Position numbers and translations under genes: made by a program | In this document: positions 10,401 through 18,662 of the stretch, piece by piece | Layout of the letters: every line of letters begins with the position of its first letter | How positions within the stretch are numbered: the first letter of the stretch is position 1 | The notes under the pieces: generated by a model | Seen by the model: only the letters and a program-made list of their open reading frames with translations | Told to the model about the DNA's origin: nothing | The model's database searches: none | Assembly: GCF_008271805.1 (NCBI RefSeq) | Contig: NZ_VSRY01000107.1 | Location: 1-61,184, forward strand | DNA from: Streptomyces sp. TRM49041 | Lineage (GTDB): Bacteria > Actinomycetota > Actinomycetes > Streptomycetales > Streptomycetaceae | Reading direction: 5' to 3' | DNA: 61,184 nt

Positions 10401-11003
10401 GGACGCCCAGCCGCCGCCCGTCGCACCGGCCAGATCCTTGTAGCCGACGCTGACTTGGGCGCGGCCCGCGCTGTCGGCTGTGCCGGTGAACAGGACGCCG
10501 TTGATACCGGCGGCCTCGGCCGCGTCGGGGCCGAGCACGGTGAAGTGGGTGCCGGTGCCGTCGGGGAGCCCGCCCTTGCCGGCGGCGGGCCGGACGGTGA
10601 GGGGCAGCCCGCCGGGCCTGCCCGTGGCCGCGGCCTTGCCGCCGCCGGTCAGCCGGACCGTGGCGGAGCCCCGCTTCGGCCAGGCGGCGCGGCGCTGCTC
10701 GCGCTGGGCACGGGCGGCCTGCGCGGCGTTGGCCTTCTTGTCGCGGGCGACCTGGTCGCGGGCCTTCTTCGCGCCGAGACCCTTGACTTCCTTCACCTCG
10801 CTGACCCGGCTGTCGGGCACCTTCGGGCGCCCGAGACCGCCGTTCTCGGCGGCCTGCGCGACCGGGATGAACAGGACGGTCGGGACGGTCAGGGCCAGCG
10901 CTAGCACGGTGGCCACGGAGCGACGCCTGCTGTGCCGCCGACCTCCGCGGAGCGTGGCTCTCGCCAGGAGTTGCGATCTGGCTTTGATCTTGTCCAAGGA
11001 CAT
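4461..11003 (-). CDS. Giant secreted RHS/YD-repeat protein with variable C-terminal domain
   Basis: This 2180-residue protein starts at the ATG 11001-11003, preceded by GAAGG. A twin-basic signal region (RRHSRRRS, then a hydrophobic stretch ending near residue 52) indicates export. The middle is filled with degenerate YD repeats (YDALGRITDV, YGYDLFGRES, YRYDGSRRL types). The RHS-associated core ends near residue 1898 with the diagnostic REYDPVIGQFISADP and NGYAYANNNPTTFADPTGE segments. The remaining 282 residues are a Gly/Ser/Thr linker and a unique domain with helices and a strong glycine zipper (GATLGATIGTAIAPGVG and following) ending in KGWKKLFG. RHS shells commonly encapsulate and deliver such C-terminal toxins. 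The LamG gene 139 bp upstream is probably co-transcribed. Whether this C-terminus is toxic is inference. Confidence 0.92.
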   Translation of the reverse strand: MSLDKIKARSQLLARATLRGGRRHSRRRSVATVLALALTVPTVLFIPVAQAAENGGLGRPKVPDSRVSEVKEVKGLGAKKARDQVARDKKANAAQAARAQREQRRAAWPKRGSATVRLTGGGKAAATGRPGGLPLTVRPAAGKGGLPDGTGTHFTVLGPDAAEAAGINGVLFTGTADSAGRAQVSVGYKDLAGATGGGWASRLRLVQLPACALTTPEKPECRKQTPLPSANDTATQTVTAPLALPEGGGLAPQLATAATATTSGAGVFAMTASGTGEGESPNGSGDYSATPLSPSASWEAGGNSGSFTWTHDFTMPPSAAGPVPTLSLAYDSGSIDGRSATTNNQGTSAGEGFTITESYIERTYGSCDKDGHDGIHDKCWKYDNAKLVLNGKASLLVKDNTSGQWRLADDDASKVTRSTGADNGDDNGEYWTVVTGEGTTYVFGLEKLDGATTQRTHSTWTAPVFGDDSGEPGYANGTTFGSRWLTQAWRWNLDYVEDVHGNAATYWYAKETNHYRKNKASTANASYIRGGYLKEIKYGLRKGALFTDDADAKVTFGYAERCTAADCSSLTESTAHNWPDVPFDAICSSGESETDCLAIGPSFFSRKRLTTVDTVSWDAASAAYKPVDSWTLTQKYLDGGDIGDSSDQTLALMSVKRIAKAGTAITMNPISFTYHMRPNRVDGTDDILPLTRPRISTITSETGGITTVTLSGQECLRSEVTGAAEDTNTRSCYPLYWNINGAANASLDWFHKYRVLAVTESEPTGQNDAVEHAYSYSGAAWHHTDDPFVPKAERTWSDWRGYRQVTEYKGALNTTRSKTVSLYMQGMHGDKKKDGTTKSVSVAPLASPALGLATLTDSDQYAGHLRQKVVYNGTTAISAESSEPWSSETARQSVPDAGDQVARFVRTTKETDHTYLTVPKTWRSRTTERDFDSYGMVYQEDDKGDDAKTGDETCTRTWYARNATAGLTSLVSRKRVVGRTCSVADSSLSLPTTSATRGDVLSDTAVAYDGATWSTSMTPAKGLKTWTGRVKSYSGTTPSWQTVETTGYDTFGRVTSVTDSASHSTTTAYTPAAAGPLTRRMVTDPKGHRVTTFLDPRRGLDLRIYDPNLKKTELAYDALGRITDVWEPNRNRAAGYGPNQKFGYGLSASQPSWVSSSTLKADGTTYNTTYTLHDALLRPLQVQAPSPEGGRVLTDTRYDSRSLAYEKHEEIFDTTSAPTSTYVRAEYGEAPKQTETVFDGAERAVTDKLLVYGVQKWATSTTYTGDSTATTAQQGGNAVRNIKDARGQEVERREYAGENPADTAFGGGLGTSYSTVKFQYTLDGKQRTVTGPDGAVWTYGYDLFGRESSISDPDKGTSTTGYDALDQAVKTTDSRGRTVLRAYDELGRVTATWDGVQDDAHLLTERTYDTVLKGLPGANTRYVGGKAGKAYTKAVTAYDSLARPAATTLTLPAGDPLVAAGAPATIEFTSSYRLDGTLGNNAEPALGGLPSEVISYGYTPLGQVKSITGATGYLLDADYSSTGRVQQYTLGTANTETAKKVYVSNKYEEGTGRLLRSHVTDQTHPYMLMDLNYTFDDAGNVTAISDPTTLGGAGAAETQCFRYDGSRRLADAWTPSSQNCADPRDASALSGPAPYWTDYAYNAAGQRTAETQHKATGDTTTTYCYKEGRPHLMSGTSKTADCTAPDTSYGYDASGNTTARPGPSAAQSLDWSAEGKLARVTENGDSTDYLYDADGALLIRSAENGERVLYTGNTELHLRADGTTWGQRFYSSGSLQIAVRSNESGSNKLSYLAGDHQGTQSLAVAADASQTFTKRRTTPFGAERGTATGGTWPDDRGFLGKTADKDTGLTHVDAREYDPVIGQFISADPSLSTGQAQSLNGYAYANNNPTTFADPTGEKVPECDNPQKYGITCRGGIPVTSGGDDKGGSGKGNGGGGGGNTGGTGSTGSTGGTAPVGPVYGPPVPSCGTPPLLACPPVIGPATQPLLKGPDPATIFSFSADCGIMDIRNYMCNAGNGLVTSGSYLHEGFNQANEITSKSARNMRSHESAKVRSNSAKTLRTLQTHQGMKRLVDIGRNPMVQKLGKANLVTGVAFTYWSNLENSDGNVALAATETAVDTAVVMGATKLGATLGATIGTAIAPGVGTIVGAAIGGAAGAVGGILATGPVNNAISKGWKKLFG

Positions 11004-11142
11004 GGAAGCCCTTCTCACCTGGGTGGTTGAAAGGACCGGCCCCCGGGCGGGGGCCGGCCGTCTGTGTGTGGGGGGTGAGGGAGGGGAGGCGGAGGTGACG
11101 CGGGCCGCGGTCGGTGTCGACCGCGGCCCGCGACCGCCCGGC

Positions 11143-14100
11143 TCAGTCCCCGATGTGGGTGCTGATCTGCTCCGAGCCGGCGACCGCGCCCGAGAACAGG
11201 CGCACCTCACCGATCCGGGCGGGCAGGTAGTCGTTCCAGTACCAGTCCTGCCAGGCACGGCCGACTGAGACCTCGTACGACCCGAGCAGGGCCGTGAAGG
11301 CAAGGTCGGCGCCGTTCTGGTTGTGACCGAGGTAGAGGCTGATGGTTCCGGTCACCGGGTCGTGGACGCCGGTCAGCCGGACCACGCTGTCGAGCGCGGC
11401 GACCTCGTCGGAGACCACGGAGGTGAAGGTGCCGTCCTCGTGCCGGGTGCCGAAGTGCCACTTTCCGACCGGGACTGTGCGCTCTTCGAAGGTCTCCTCG
11501 TCGAACACGGTGTCCTTGCCGGTCAGCTCGTACCAGAAGCCGTACGAGCCGGCGCCGTTGGTCCGCTGGGAGAGCACCGCCCCGGAGTAGCCGATGGCCT
11601 GCGTGGCCAGCTTCGCCCCGTCCAGCGACACGGTGGTGGTCACGGTGAACGCACCGGTGCCGTCGACCACCGCGGTGTTCATCGGCGAGACCGCGTGGTC
11701 GTCGATGCCGTCCAGTACGAGTTCACCGCCGGCCAGGGAGGCTCCGCTGTTCAGCGTGAGGGTCCTGCCGTAGCCGGAGGCGTCCGGGACCGTGGTGCCG
11801 CTGCCGTCGGCGGCCTGCCAGTCGGCGACCAGCTCCAGGCCCGCGTAGCCTTCGGACGTCAGCAGCTTCGCCTCGTCGCCGATCTCCTTGGGGGTGAGCG
11901 ACCGCTGCCAGACGGTTACCTCGTCGATGGAGCCGTGGAACTGGTCCACGTAGTTGTCGGCGTAGATGGTCCGGCCGATCTCCATGTTGCCGTCGGCCGA
12001 CCACGGCGTGCCGGCGTCCACGGATGCCTGCAGCTTGCCGTTCACATACAGGTGGACCTTCTTGGCGGCCGCGTCGTGCACACCCGCGACATGCGTCCAC
12101 ACGCCCTTGGGGTAGGACGTCGGCGTCATGGCCTCCCGGGACCACGTGCCCTCCGTGGAGAACACGCGCAGGCTCCACTTGCCGCCGTAGGAGATGATGA
12201 ACGGGCTGTACTTCTGGGTGTACGGGCTCGTCGTGTCCGGGGTCTGGCTCAGCACCGTCACCGTCTTCGTCGACGCCGGGTCGACCCGCACCCACGCCGA
12301 CACCGTGTACGACGACCGGGTCTCCAGGACCTGGCCGGACGTGGACGCCCAGCCGGTGGAGCCGTTCATCGCCAGGCCCTTGTCGGTGACCGGTGTGGCC
12401 AGCGGCTGGCCGGTGGCGTCATGGGTGATCAGGCCGCGGCGGCCGCGGTCGTCACGTACGGCACCGCTCGCCAGGGTCGCCGGGTGGCGGGTCGGACCGG
12501 TCGTCGCGGTGTCGACCGCCGCGCCGCTGTCCTCGTCGAAGTGGTACGTGGCGATCGGCCCCGCACCGGCGGCGACGAGGAAGTCGACCGCGTTCCAGGC
12601 TCCGTACCGGCCGACGTTGTCCTTGGCCCGTGCCCACAGCGTGTAGGTGCCGGAGCGCTCGGGCGTGATCGAGACGGTCGGGCTGGACCCCGTCACGGTC
12701 GGCCACGTCGTCATCCCGGACAGCGTGTACTGGTAGGAGACATTGGTGGTGTCCCCACTGGCGGGCTTGAACGTCCATGTCCCCTTGACGCCGGGGCCGC
12801 CGTTGGACGCGCACGCGTTGGGTGTGCACTCGGTGTACGGGGTGCCGAACGTGATGGTCGGCGCCTCGGGCGCGGTCGGGTCGACCTTGAAGTAGCACCA
12901 GCCGGTCGTCGAGGCGTTGGACGGCCCGGCCAGGTAGCTGCCGCCGCTGTTGTAGTACGAGCGCACCCAGGCGCGGTAGCGGTACAGCTTGCCCTCGGTC
13001 AGTGTGGACCAGGACAACGTCAGCTTGGTGTTGTCGCCGACATAGCCGGTGGAGGGCCGTATGTCGCCGTTGCCGGGAGCGGTGTCGGACCAGGTGCCGT
13101 CGGTGTTCTTGTGGTCGATGTCGAAGGCGACGCGCAGTTGGGCGCCGCTCTCACCGCCCGACTTGGTCTGCGCGGTCGCGGTCAGCGGCGGCGTCGGGTC
13201 GGACATGATCGTCGGGTTGGACTCCGTCGTGGAGCAGGTGGTGCCGGAGCCGGTCACCAGACCGATGGAGGACGGCTTCTCGGGCAGACCGACGAAGTCG
13301 ACGGCGAGCACGGCGTCGTTCTTGAAGCGCTTCCACGCGGAGGTGTCGGACTCGTCGTGCGCCCGGATCTCCAGGGTGAGCCGGGAGAACTTGCCCGCCG
13401 CGAAGTCCCGCACGGTCGGCGTGAGGTTCTCGTTGGTCTCCTCGGGGTTGTCGTTGAACTCGATCGGTGCGTCCGGCGAGTCCGGGTCGCACAGGGAGCC
13501 GCGCCCGGCGGAGACGTAGCGGTCACCCATCCAGTCCAGCTCCTTGGGGCGCGAGGACCAGGTGGTGGAGGAGGAGATGTTGTTCGTACGGACCAGGTCG
13601 ACCCAGCGTGGGTCGCACTGGAACGCCCACGGTTCGGTCACGCGGAAGGTCGCGTCGAGGACCTTCTTGCCCTTCAGGCTCGCGGGCGAGAACTCGAAGT
13701 ACAGACGCTGGACGTAGCCGGGGCCGCAGTAGTAACCGTTCCAGGTACCGCACTTGCCGGCGCCCTTGCCCATGTCGTCGGAGCCGTTGCTCCAGCCGTA
13801 GGACTCATAGCCGTCGGAGCGCAGCAGGGTGCGCTCGGACTCGCCCCAGGTCACCGTCGGGTCGATGTAGACGGGGAACGCGGAGGCGGGCGTGCTCTTC
13901 AGCAGCGCGGCGTCCGGGACGACCGACAGGGTGTCCTTGGACACCTTCACGGCCATGCGGGTGACCTCGTCGCCCTGGCCCGGCTCCAGTCCGGTGGCGG
14001 AGCCGGGCGCCTCGGCGCCCTTCACCGGGGCGGAGGACTGTGCGGAGGCGGGGGCCTGCGGGACGGCCGGTCCGGCGGCCTTCGGCCGGTCCTGGGGGAT

Positions 14101-14943
14101 GTCGGCCTCGTTCACCGCGGCCGGGGCCGTGACCCGCTTCGGGGCCGGCGGGGTGACGCCGGACTTCACGCGCTTGTCCTGGGCGGCCTTGCCCGCCGAG
14201 TTCCACATCTGTGCGGTCGGCGCCCGGAAGACGGCCTGCCCGGTCGCGTCGACCGCGGCCAGCGCGCCGCGCTCGTTCTTGCGCACGGTCAGCCCGGCGC
14301 TCGTACGGAGCCCGAAGGTGAGCTCCTTCAGCTTGGCGTCGGCGGCGGCCTTCGGGGTCTTGACGACCAGCACATGCTGGAAGCCTTCGACGGTCGCGGT
14401 CACCTTCAGGTCGACGTCCGGCAGCACGTTCCGGTACAGGGCGCTCGCCCCGTCCAGCTCCGGCTTCGGCAGCTTGCCCGGCCAGTCCAGCGCCAGCTCG
14501 CGGCCCTTGTCCGCGATCGACACCAGCGGCGCCTTGTCACCGCCGCCGGAGAACACCATCTCCGCCGCGGCCGCCTTCGGCCCGACCGTGCCGTCCGCAC
14601 GCCGCTGGAGCGTGGCGTCAGGCGACTGCCAGCCGCCGTCCTGCTTCGCGACCCGTACCGGGACGGAGGACTGCTCCAGTGTGAAGGTGTGGCCGTCCGG
14701 GTTCGCGAAGACCGTCGTCCGCTCGGACCGCTCCCCGAGCACCTCCACCCGCTCGCCGGACTCCTTGGCAGCGGCGAGAGCCCGCGCCCCTTCGGAGAGG
14801 CGCGGGCTCTGTTCGGCCGCGGTCGCGGAGGATACGGCGCCCAGCGTGGGCAGCGTGGCCAGGAGTACGGTCGCCGTCGCGGCCGCCATGAGGCGGTGTG
14901 TCGGTCGGCGTCTGGCGTGATCGACGGGTTGTGTCCGTCTCAT
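11143..14943 (-). CDS. Secreted DNRLRE/LamG-domain protein
   Basis: The protein has about 1266 residues. A signal peptide is clear (basic N-terminus, hydrophobic core, cleavage near SSATAAEQ). It is followed by a long beta-rich N-terminal region, a DNRLRE-type segment around PVYIDPTVTWG and LYFEFSPASLKGKKVLDATF, a fibronectin-like middle with tryptophan-rich strands, and two LamG/concanavalin-like domains in the C-terminal third (SSYTVSAWVRVDPAS, then GAFTVTTTVSLDGAK). I prefer ATG 14941-14943 over a GTG two codons upstream because GGGGTGG sits at a suitable distance. It likely forms a secreted surface or extracellular partner of the RHS protein encoded next to it. LamG proteins and RHS proteins are regularly paired in Streptomyces, but the biochemical role is not known to me. 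Confidence 0.9.
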   Translation of the reverse strand: MRRTQPVDHARRRPTHRLMAAATATVLLATLPTLGAVSSATAAEQSPRLSEGARALAAAKESGERVEVLGERSERTTVFANPDGHTFTLEQSSVPVRVAKQDGGWQSPDATLQRRADGTVGPKAAAAEMVFSGGGDKAPLVSIADKGRELALDWPGKLPKPELDGASALYRNVLPDVDLKVTATVEGFQHVLVVKTPKAAADAKLKELTFGLRTSAGLTVRKNERGALAAVDATGQAVFRAPTAQMWNSAGKAAQDKRVKSGVTPPAPKRVTAPAAVNEADIPQDRPKAAGPAVPQAPASAQSSAPVKGAEAPGSATGLEPGQGDEVTRMAVKVSKDTLSVVPDAALLKSTPASAFPVYIDPTVTWGESERTLLRSDGYESYGWSNGSDDMGKGAGKCGTWNGYYCGPGYVQRLYFEFSPASLKGKKVLDATFRVTEPWAFQCDPRWVDLVRTNNISSSTTWSSRPKELDWMGDRYVSAGRGSLCDPDSPDAPIEFNDNPEETNENLTPTVRDFAAGKFSRLTLEIRAHDESDTSAWKRFKNDAVLAVDFVGLPEKPSSIGLVTGSGTTCSTTESNPTIMSDPTPPLTATAQTKSGGESGAQLRVAFDIDHKNTDGTWSDTAPGNGDIRPSTGYVGDNTKLTLSWSTLTEGKLYRYRAWVRSYYNSGGSYLAGPSNASTTGWCYFKVDPTAPEAPTITFGTPYTECTPNACASNGGPGVKGTWTFKPASGDTTNVSYQYTLSGMTTWPTVTGSSPTVSITPERSGTYTLWARAKDNVGRYGAWNAVDFLVAAGAGPIATYHFDEDSGAAVDTATTGPTRHPATLASGAVRDDRGRRGLITHDATGQPLATPVTDKGLAMNGSTGWASTSGQVLETRSSYTVSAWVRVDPASTKTVTVLSQTPDTTSPYTQKYSPFIISYGGKWSLRVFSTEGTWSREAMTPTSYPKGVWTHVAGVHDAAAKKVHLYVNGKLQASVDAGTPWSADGNMEIGRTIYADNYVDQFHGSIDEVTVWQRSLTPKEIGDEAKLLTSEGYAGLELVADWQAADGSGTTVPDASGYGRTLTLNSGASLAGGELVLDGIDDHAVSPMNTAVVDGTGAFTVTTTVSLDGAKLATQAIGYSGAVLSQRTNGAGSYGFWYELTGKDTVFDEETFEERTVPVGKWHFGTRHEDGTFTSVVSDEVAALDSVVRLTGVHDPVTGTISLYLGHNQNGADLAFTALLGSYEVSVGRAWQDWYWNDYLPARIGEVRLFSGAVAGSEQISTHIGD

Positions 14944-15091
14944 TCCCACCCCATGGATCGATTTCGGTCACTTGGCAGCAGCGTTTCTGCGTCGGGCGGG
15001 GTGGCGGAACACATGAGGCGACACGGTGACCAAAGCGTGATCACGAAATGGTAACCAAGCGGGGCAAGAAGGGATTTGACGATCCGTCAGG

Positions 15092-15241
15092 TCATGTGTG
15101 CCGCGCTCTGAGCAGCAGAAATGCCGCGTAGACGGCAAGTGCGGACAGTGCGAGCGTGATGGTTCCCGCTGTGTCAGCCGATCCGGTAGGCGAGTACGCG
15201 ACTTCCCCCCTTTCATGAATTAAGCAGTGAAAGGGGATCAA
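15092..15241 (-). CDS. Possible small single-span membrane protein (start uncertain)
   Basis: The open frame ends in a convincing membrane helix ([21 protein letters not shown]) followed by RARHT and a stop. A GGGGGG purine tract lies in front of the segment EVAYSPTGS, but no ATG or GTG stands there in frame; the only nearby option is a TTG at 15239-15241. It could be a real roughly 49-residue protein, a gene whose start was lost, or chance. It lies between the LamG gene and the decayed GNAT gene. Confidence 0.25.
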   Translation of the reverse strand: MIPFHCLIHERGEVAYSPTGSADTAGTITLALSALAVYAAFLLLRARHT

Positions 15242-15261
15242 AGAGAGGGAGCTGTCAACAG

Positions 15262-15525
15262 GCGCCGCGGCCCGAGGAGTTCGTACCCGACTCGGCCGGA
15301 GATGTGGCATGCCTCTTTGATGAAGAGAGGGTCGCCGATCGCTCTTTCCGCGACATCGGCATGCCGGAGATCGCCGGCCGTGTCGACGGCAACCTCCACG
15401 TCGAACAGGTCTCGGTGCACCCGGACAGCGCGCGCCGTGGTATCCGCCGGTCGCTGCTGGATCACCTGGCGGATCAGGCCACAAGGGAGGGGGCGCCCGC
15501 CCTGACCCTCACCACGTTCATGCGT
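15262..15525 (+). pseudogene. Decayed GNAT acetyltransferase
   Basis: In one plus-strand frame an N-terminal GNAT-like piece ([14 protein letters not shown]) runs directly into the acetyl-CoA binding core ([20 protein letters not shown], then [20 protein letters not shown]). The roughly 40 residues normally lying between these parts are missing, no good start codon precedes it, and the family's usual continuation after LTTF (a WNAPYY-like motif) is replaced by unrelated sequence. This reads as a gene with an internal deletion and a lost 3' end. Confidence 0.6.
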
Positions 15526-15557
15526 GCGGGGCGCCCGGTCGGCGGTGCGGTCCGGCC

Positions 15558-16493
15558 TCACGTCTCCGTGCGGTACATCAGGTCGACCTCGTGGGTCGTG
15601 AAGCCCATCCCCTCGTACACCCGCAGCGCCGCCGGGTTGTCCGCGTCCACGTAGAGCATCGCCGTCGGCATGCCCTGGCCGGCCAGGTGGCGCAGGCCGA
15701 TGGCGGTCAGGGCCTTGCCGAGGCCCAGGCCCTGGGCCTCCGGCGCGATGCCCAGGACGTACACCTCGCCGAGCTGCTCCTCGGCGTGGACCTTCGTCCA
15801 GTGGAAGCCGACGAGGGCGCCGTCCGACTCGCGCTCGGCCAGGAAGAAGCCCTCCGGGTCGAACCACGGCTCGGCCTTGCGGTCGTCCAGGTCGCGCTGG
15901 GTCAGCGTGCCCTGCTCCGGGTGGTGGGCGAAGGCGGCGGCGTTGACGGCGAGCCAGGCCGCGTCGTCCTGTCCGGGGACGAACGTGCGGATGCGGATGC
16001 CGGGCGGGAGGGCCGGCTCCGGGATGTCCAGCGGGGCCAAGGGGCGGCGCAGCTGGCGGAGTTCGCGGAAGAGCGTGAGCCCCAGCACCTGGGCCAGGTG
16101 GCGGGCGGCCGACTTGCCGCCGTGCGCCCAGACCCGCAGCCGCTTGCCCGACTCGCCGAGCAGCGCCGAGCCGAGCGCCCGCCCGTGGCCGCGCCCGCGC
16201 TGCGAGGGGTCGACGACCAGCTCGGCGGCCGGGGCCTCGACCGGGTCGGTGTCCTCCAGCTGGGCGTAGGCGACGAGCCGGTCGGAGACGGTGAGCAGCA
16301 GATGGCGTACGCCCTCGCGGCGGCCGCCGCGCAGTTGGAGTCGGCCCTGTTCGGAGACCGCCTGCACGCCGTCGGTGCGTGCGGCGTCGGCGATGAGGTC
16401 GAGGACGTCCTGGGCCTGCTCCGGGGTGAGCTCGTCGAGGGTCTCGATCCGGCGGCCCGACTCGGGGGCTGATGCGCGAACGTCAGTCGTCAT
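15558..16493 (-). CDS. mshD: Mycothiol synthase
   Basis: MshD acetylates Cys-GlcN-Ins with acetyl-CoA, the last step of mycothiol synthesis. The 311-residue protein has the expected two tandem GNAT domains. The N-terminal domain has the P-loop-like [13 protein letters not shown]. The C-terminal domain has [20 protein letters not shown] and ends in the typical [19 protein letters not shown] chose ATG 16491-16493 because earlier in-frame sequence is low-complexity. It is transcribed away from the nucleotidase gene across 184 bp. mshA, the first pathway gene, is also in this window at 48.4 kb. Confidence 0.95.
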   Translation of the reverse strand: MTTDVRASAPESGRRIETLDELTPEQAQDVLDLIADAARTDGVQAVSEQGRLQLRGGRREGVRHLLLTVSDRLVAYAQLEDTDPVEAPAAELVVDPSQRGRGHGRALGSALLGESGKRLRVWAHGGKSAARHLAQVLGLTLFRELRQLRRPLAPLDIPEPALPPGIRIRTFVPGQDDAAWLAVNAAAFAHHPEQGTLTQRDLDDRKAEPWFDPEGFFLAERESDGALVGFHWTKVHAEEQLGEVYVLGIAPEAQGLGLGKALTAIGLRHLAGQGMPTAMLYVDADNPAALRVYEGMGFTTHEVDLMYRTET

Positions 16494-16677
16494 GCGTACG
16501 AGCCTACGGCGGCGCGCGGCCGCCTGTCGGGTGAAGGCAACCAGGTCGTAACCCGATCCCTCTGTTGCGCTACGCGCGTTGACCTTAGGCTGCGCTCGGC
16601 AGACCAGTGGCCATGGCCTCAGCCGTGCGTGACGGCCCATGAGGTCACGTGCCGTCACAAGGGGATAAAGGGGAAAG

Positions 16678-18510
16678 ATGTCAGCGACACGGCATAAGAA
16701 GCGCACGGGGCGGCGGATTCTCGCCACTGCGGCCGGACTCGCCACCGCGGGCGCGCTCGTGGCGGCCCTGCCGGCCGGCGCGGCGGAGGAGGGCTCGGGT
16801 CCGGGCGGCTGGACGTACGGCAAGAAGGCGGCCTCCGGCCGGACCGTCGATGTGCAGCTGCTCTCCTTCAACGACCTGCACGGCAACCTCGAGCCGCCGG
16901 CCGGCTCGTCGGGCCGGGTCACCCACACCCACGAGGACGGCACGACCGAGCAGATCGACGCGGGCGGCGTCGAGTACCTGGCCACGCATCTGCGCGAGGC
17001 CCGCAAGGGCCAGCGGCTGTCGATCACGGCCGCCGCCGGTGACATGGTCGGCGCATCCCCGCTGATCTCCGGCCTGTTCCACGACGAGCCGACCATCGAC
17101 GCGCTCAACAGGCTGAAGCTGGACGTCACCTCGGTCGGCAACCACGAGTTCGACGAGGGCGCGATCGAGCTCGCCCGTATGCAGAACGGCGGCTGCCACC
17201 CGACCGACGGCTGCCATGTCGACGGCAAGCCGTTCGGGGGTGCCGACTTCCCCTTCCTGGCCGCCAACGTCACACACGAGAAGACCGGCAAGCCGCTCCT
17301 CGACCCGTACTTCGTCTGGCAGAAGCAGGGCGTCAAGATCGGCTTCATCGGCGTGACCCTGGAGGGCACGGCGAACATCGTCTCCGCCGAGGGCATCAAG
17401 GGCCTGAAGTTCGGCGACGAGGTCGAGACGATCAACAGGTACGCCAAGGAGCTGGAGCGCAAGGGCGTCAAGTCGATCGTCGCCCTGATCCACGAGGGCG
17501 GCGCGCCCGCCTCCGGCTCGTACAACTACGACTGCGACAGCCCCGGCCCGGGCGACGGCATCTCCGGCCCGATCGTCGACATCGCCAAGAACATCGACCC
17601 GCAGGTCGACGCGCTGGTCACCGGCCACACCCACCAGGCGTACGCCTGCACCATCCCCGACCCGGCGGGCAAGCCGCGCACGGTCACCTCGGCGGCGTCC
17701 TTCGGCCGGCTCTACACCGACACGACGCTGACGTACGACCGGGCCACCAAGGACATCGTCCGTACGGCCGTCGCCTCCGCCAACCACGTCGTCACGCGTG
17801 ACGTCCCCAAGGCCGCGGACATGACCCGGCTCATCGAGGACTGGAACGCCCTGGCCGCGCCGATCGCCAACCGCCCGGTCGGCCACATCTCGGCCGACAT
17901 CGACGGCCGCGGCTCGTCGGCGTACGAGAAGCCGCTCGGCAACCTGATCGCCGACGCCCAGCTGGAGGGCCTCGCCCCGGCCGACAAGGGCGGCGCGCAG
18001 ATCGCGTTCATGAATCCGGGCGGTATCCGTTCCGACCTGGTGTACGCGGGCTCCACGGCGGGCGAGGGCGACGGTGTCGTGACCTACGGCGAGGCGTACA
18101 CCGTCCAGCCGTTCACCAACATGATGAACGTCATGGACCTCACCGGCGCCCAGGTCGTCACCGCGCTCCAGCAGCAGGTCAGCGGCCGCAACGAGGCGTC
18201 CCCGAAGATCCTCCAGGTGTCCGCGGGCCTCACCTACACGCTGGACCTCACCCAGTCGGGCGCCGCCCGCGTCGACGCCGCGTCGGTGAAGCTGAACGGC
18301 GAGCCGATAGACCCGGCCAAGACGTACCGCGTCGCGATGAACGAGTTCCTCGGCGGTGGCGGCGACGGCTTCCCGGTGTTCACCGAGGGCAAGAACAAGC
18401 TGGTCGGCGCGTCCGACCTGGAGATCTTCCTGGCGTACCTCGGGGCGCACTCGTCGGCCGACGCGCCGATCGCGCCGCCGGCGGTGGGCCGGATCACGGT
18501 CGTGGAGTAG
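16678..18510 (+). CDS. Secreted bifunctional 5'-nucleotidase/UDP-sugar hydrolase family metallophosphatase
   Basis: This 610-residue protein begins with a signal peptide (KKRTGRR, hydrophobic core, cleavage near AGAAEE) and is exported. The calcineurin-like metallophosphatase domain shows the metal-binding motifs SFNDLHGNL, AAGDMVGASP, SVGNHEFDEG and TGHTHQAY in order. The C-terminal 5'-nucleotidase domain contains FMNPGGIRSDL and the substrate-binding NEFLGGGGDGFPVF. It probably scavenges phosphate and nucleosides outside the cell. A GGGGAAAG ribosome-binding site lies just upstream of the ATG. Phosphate control is likely for the family but no PHO box was identified. Confidence 0.95.
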   Translation: MSATRHKKRTGRRILATAAGLATAGALVAALPAGAAEEGSGPGGWTYGKKAASGRTVDVQLLSFNDLHGNLEPPAGSSGRVTHTHEDGTTEQIDAGGVEYLATHLREARKGQRLSITAAAGDMVGASPLISGLFHDEPTIDALNRLKLDVTSVGNHEFDEGAIELARMQNGGCHPTDGCHVDGKPFGGADFPFLAANVTHEKTGKPLLDPYFVWQKQGVKIGFIGVTLEGTANIVSAEGIKGLKFGDEVETINRYAKELERKGVKSIVALIHEGGAPASGSYNYDCDSPGPGDGISGPIVDIAKNIDPQVDALVTGHTHQAYACTIPDPAGKPRTVTSAASFGRLYTDTTLTYDRATKDIVRTAVASANHVVTRDVPKAADMTRLIEDWNALAAPIANRPVGHISADIDGRGSSAYEKPLGNLIADAQLEGLAPADKGGAQIAFMNPGGIRSDLVYAGSTAGEGDGVVTYGEAYTVQPFTNMMNVMDLTGAQVVTALQQQVSGRNEASPKILQVSAGLTYTLDLTQSGAARVDAASVKLNGEPIDPAKTYRVAMNEFLGGGGDGFPVFTEGKNKLVGASDLEIFLAYLGAHSSADAPIAPPAVGRITVVE

Positions 18511-18531
18511 GCGAAGGGTCTTCTCCGGTGG

Positions 18532-18566
18532 CGGGGCGGTGGGCCGGGACGGCTCGCCGCCCCGCT
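18532..18566. terminator. GC hairpin between convergent genes
   Basis: Inverted arms GCGGGGCGG and CCGCCCCGC, separated by about 17 bp, follow the nucleotidase stop. There is no clear T-run. It could end transcription from one or both convergent genes. Confidence 0.4.
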
Positions 18567-18662
18567 TCCGCAGGGCGGCGCCGCGTCCCTGGCGTTCCTT
18601 GACGTGCGCGCGCCGTACTCCCACTCATGGCTACGGACCGACGCGCCCGGCGAGCGGCCGAG

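Noticed and set aside
14968..15216. An 82-codon frame starting [10 protein letters not shown] upstream of the LamG gene
   Set aside because: The translation is not protein-like, and it overlaps the more convincing membrane helix read in another frame.
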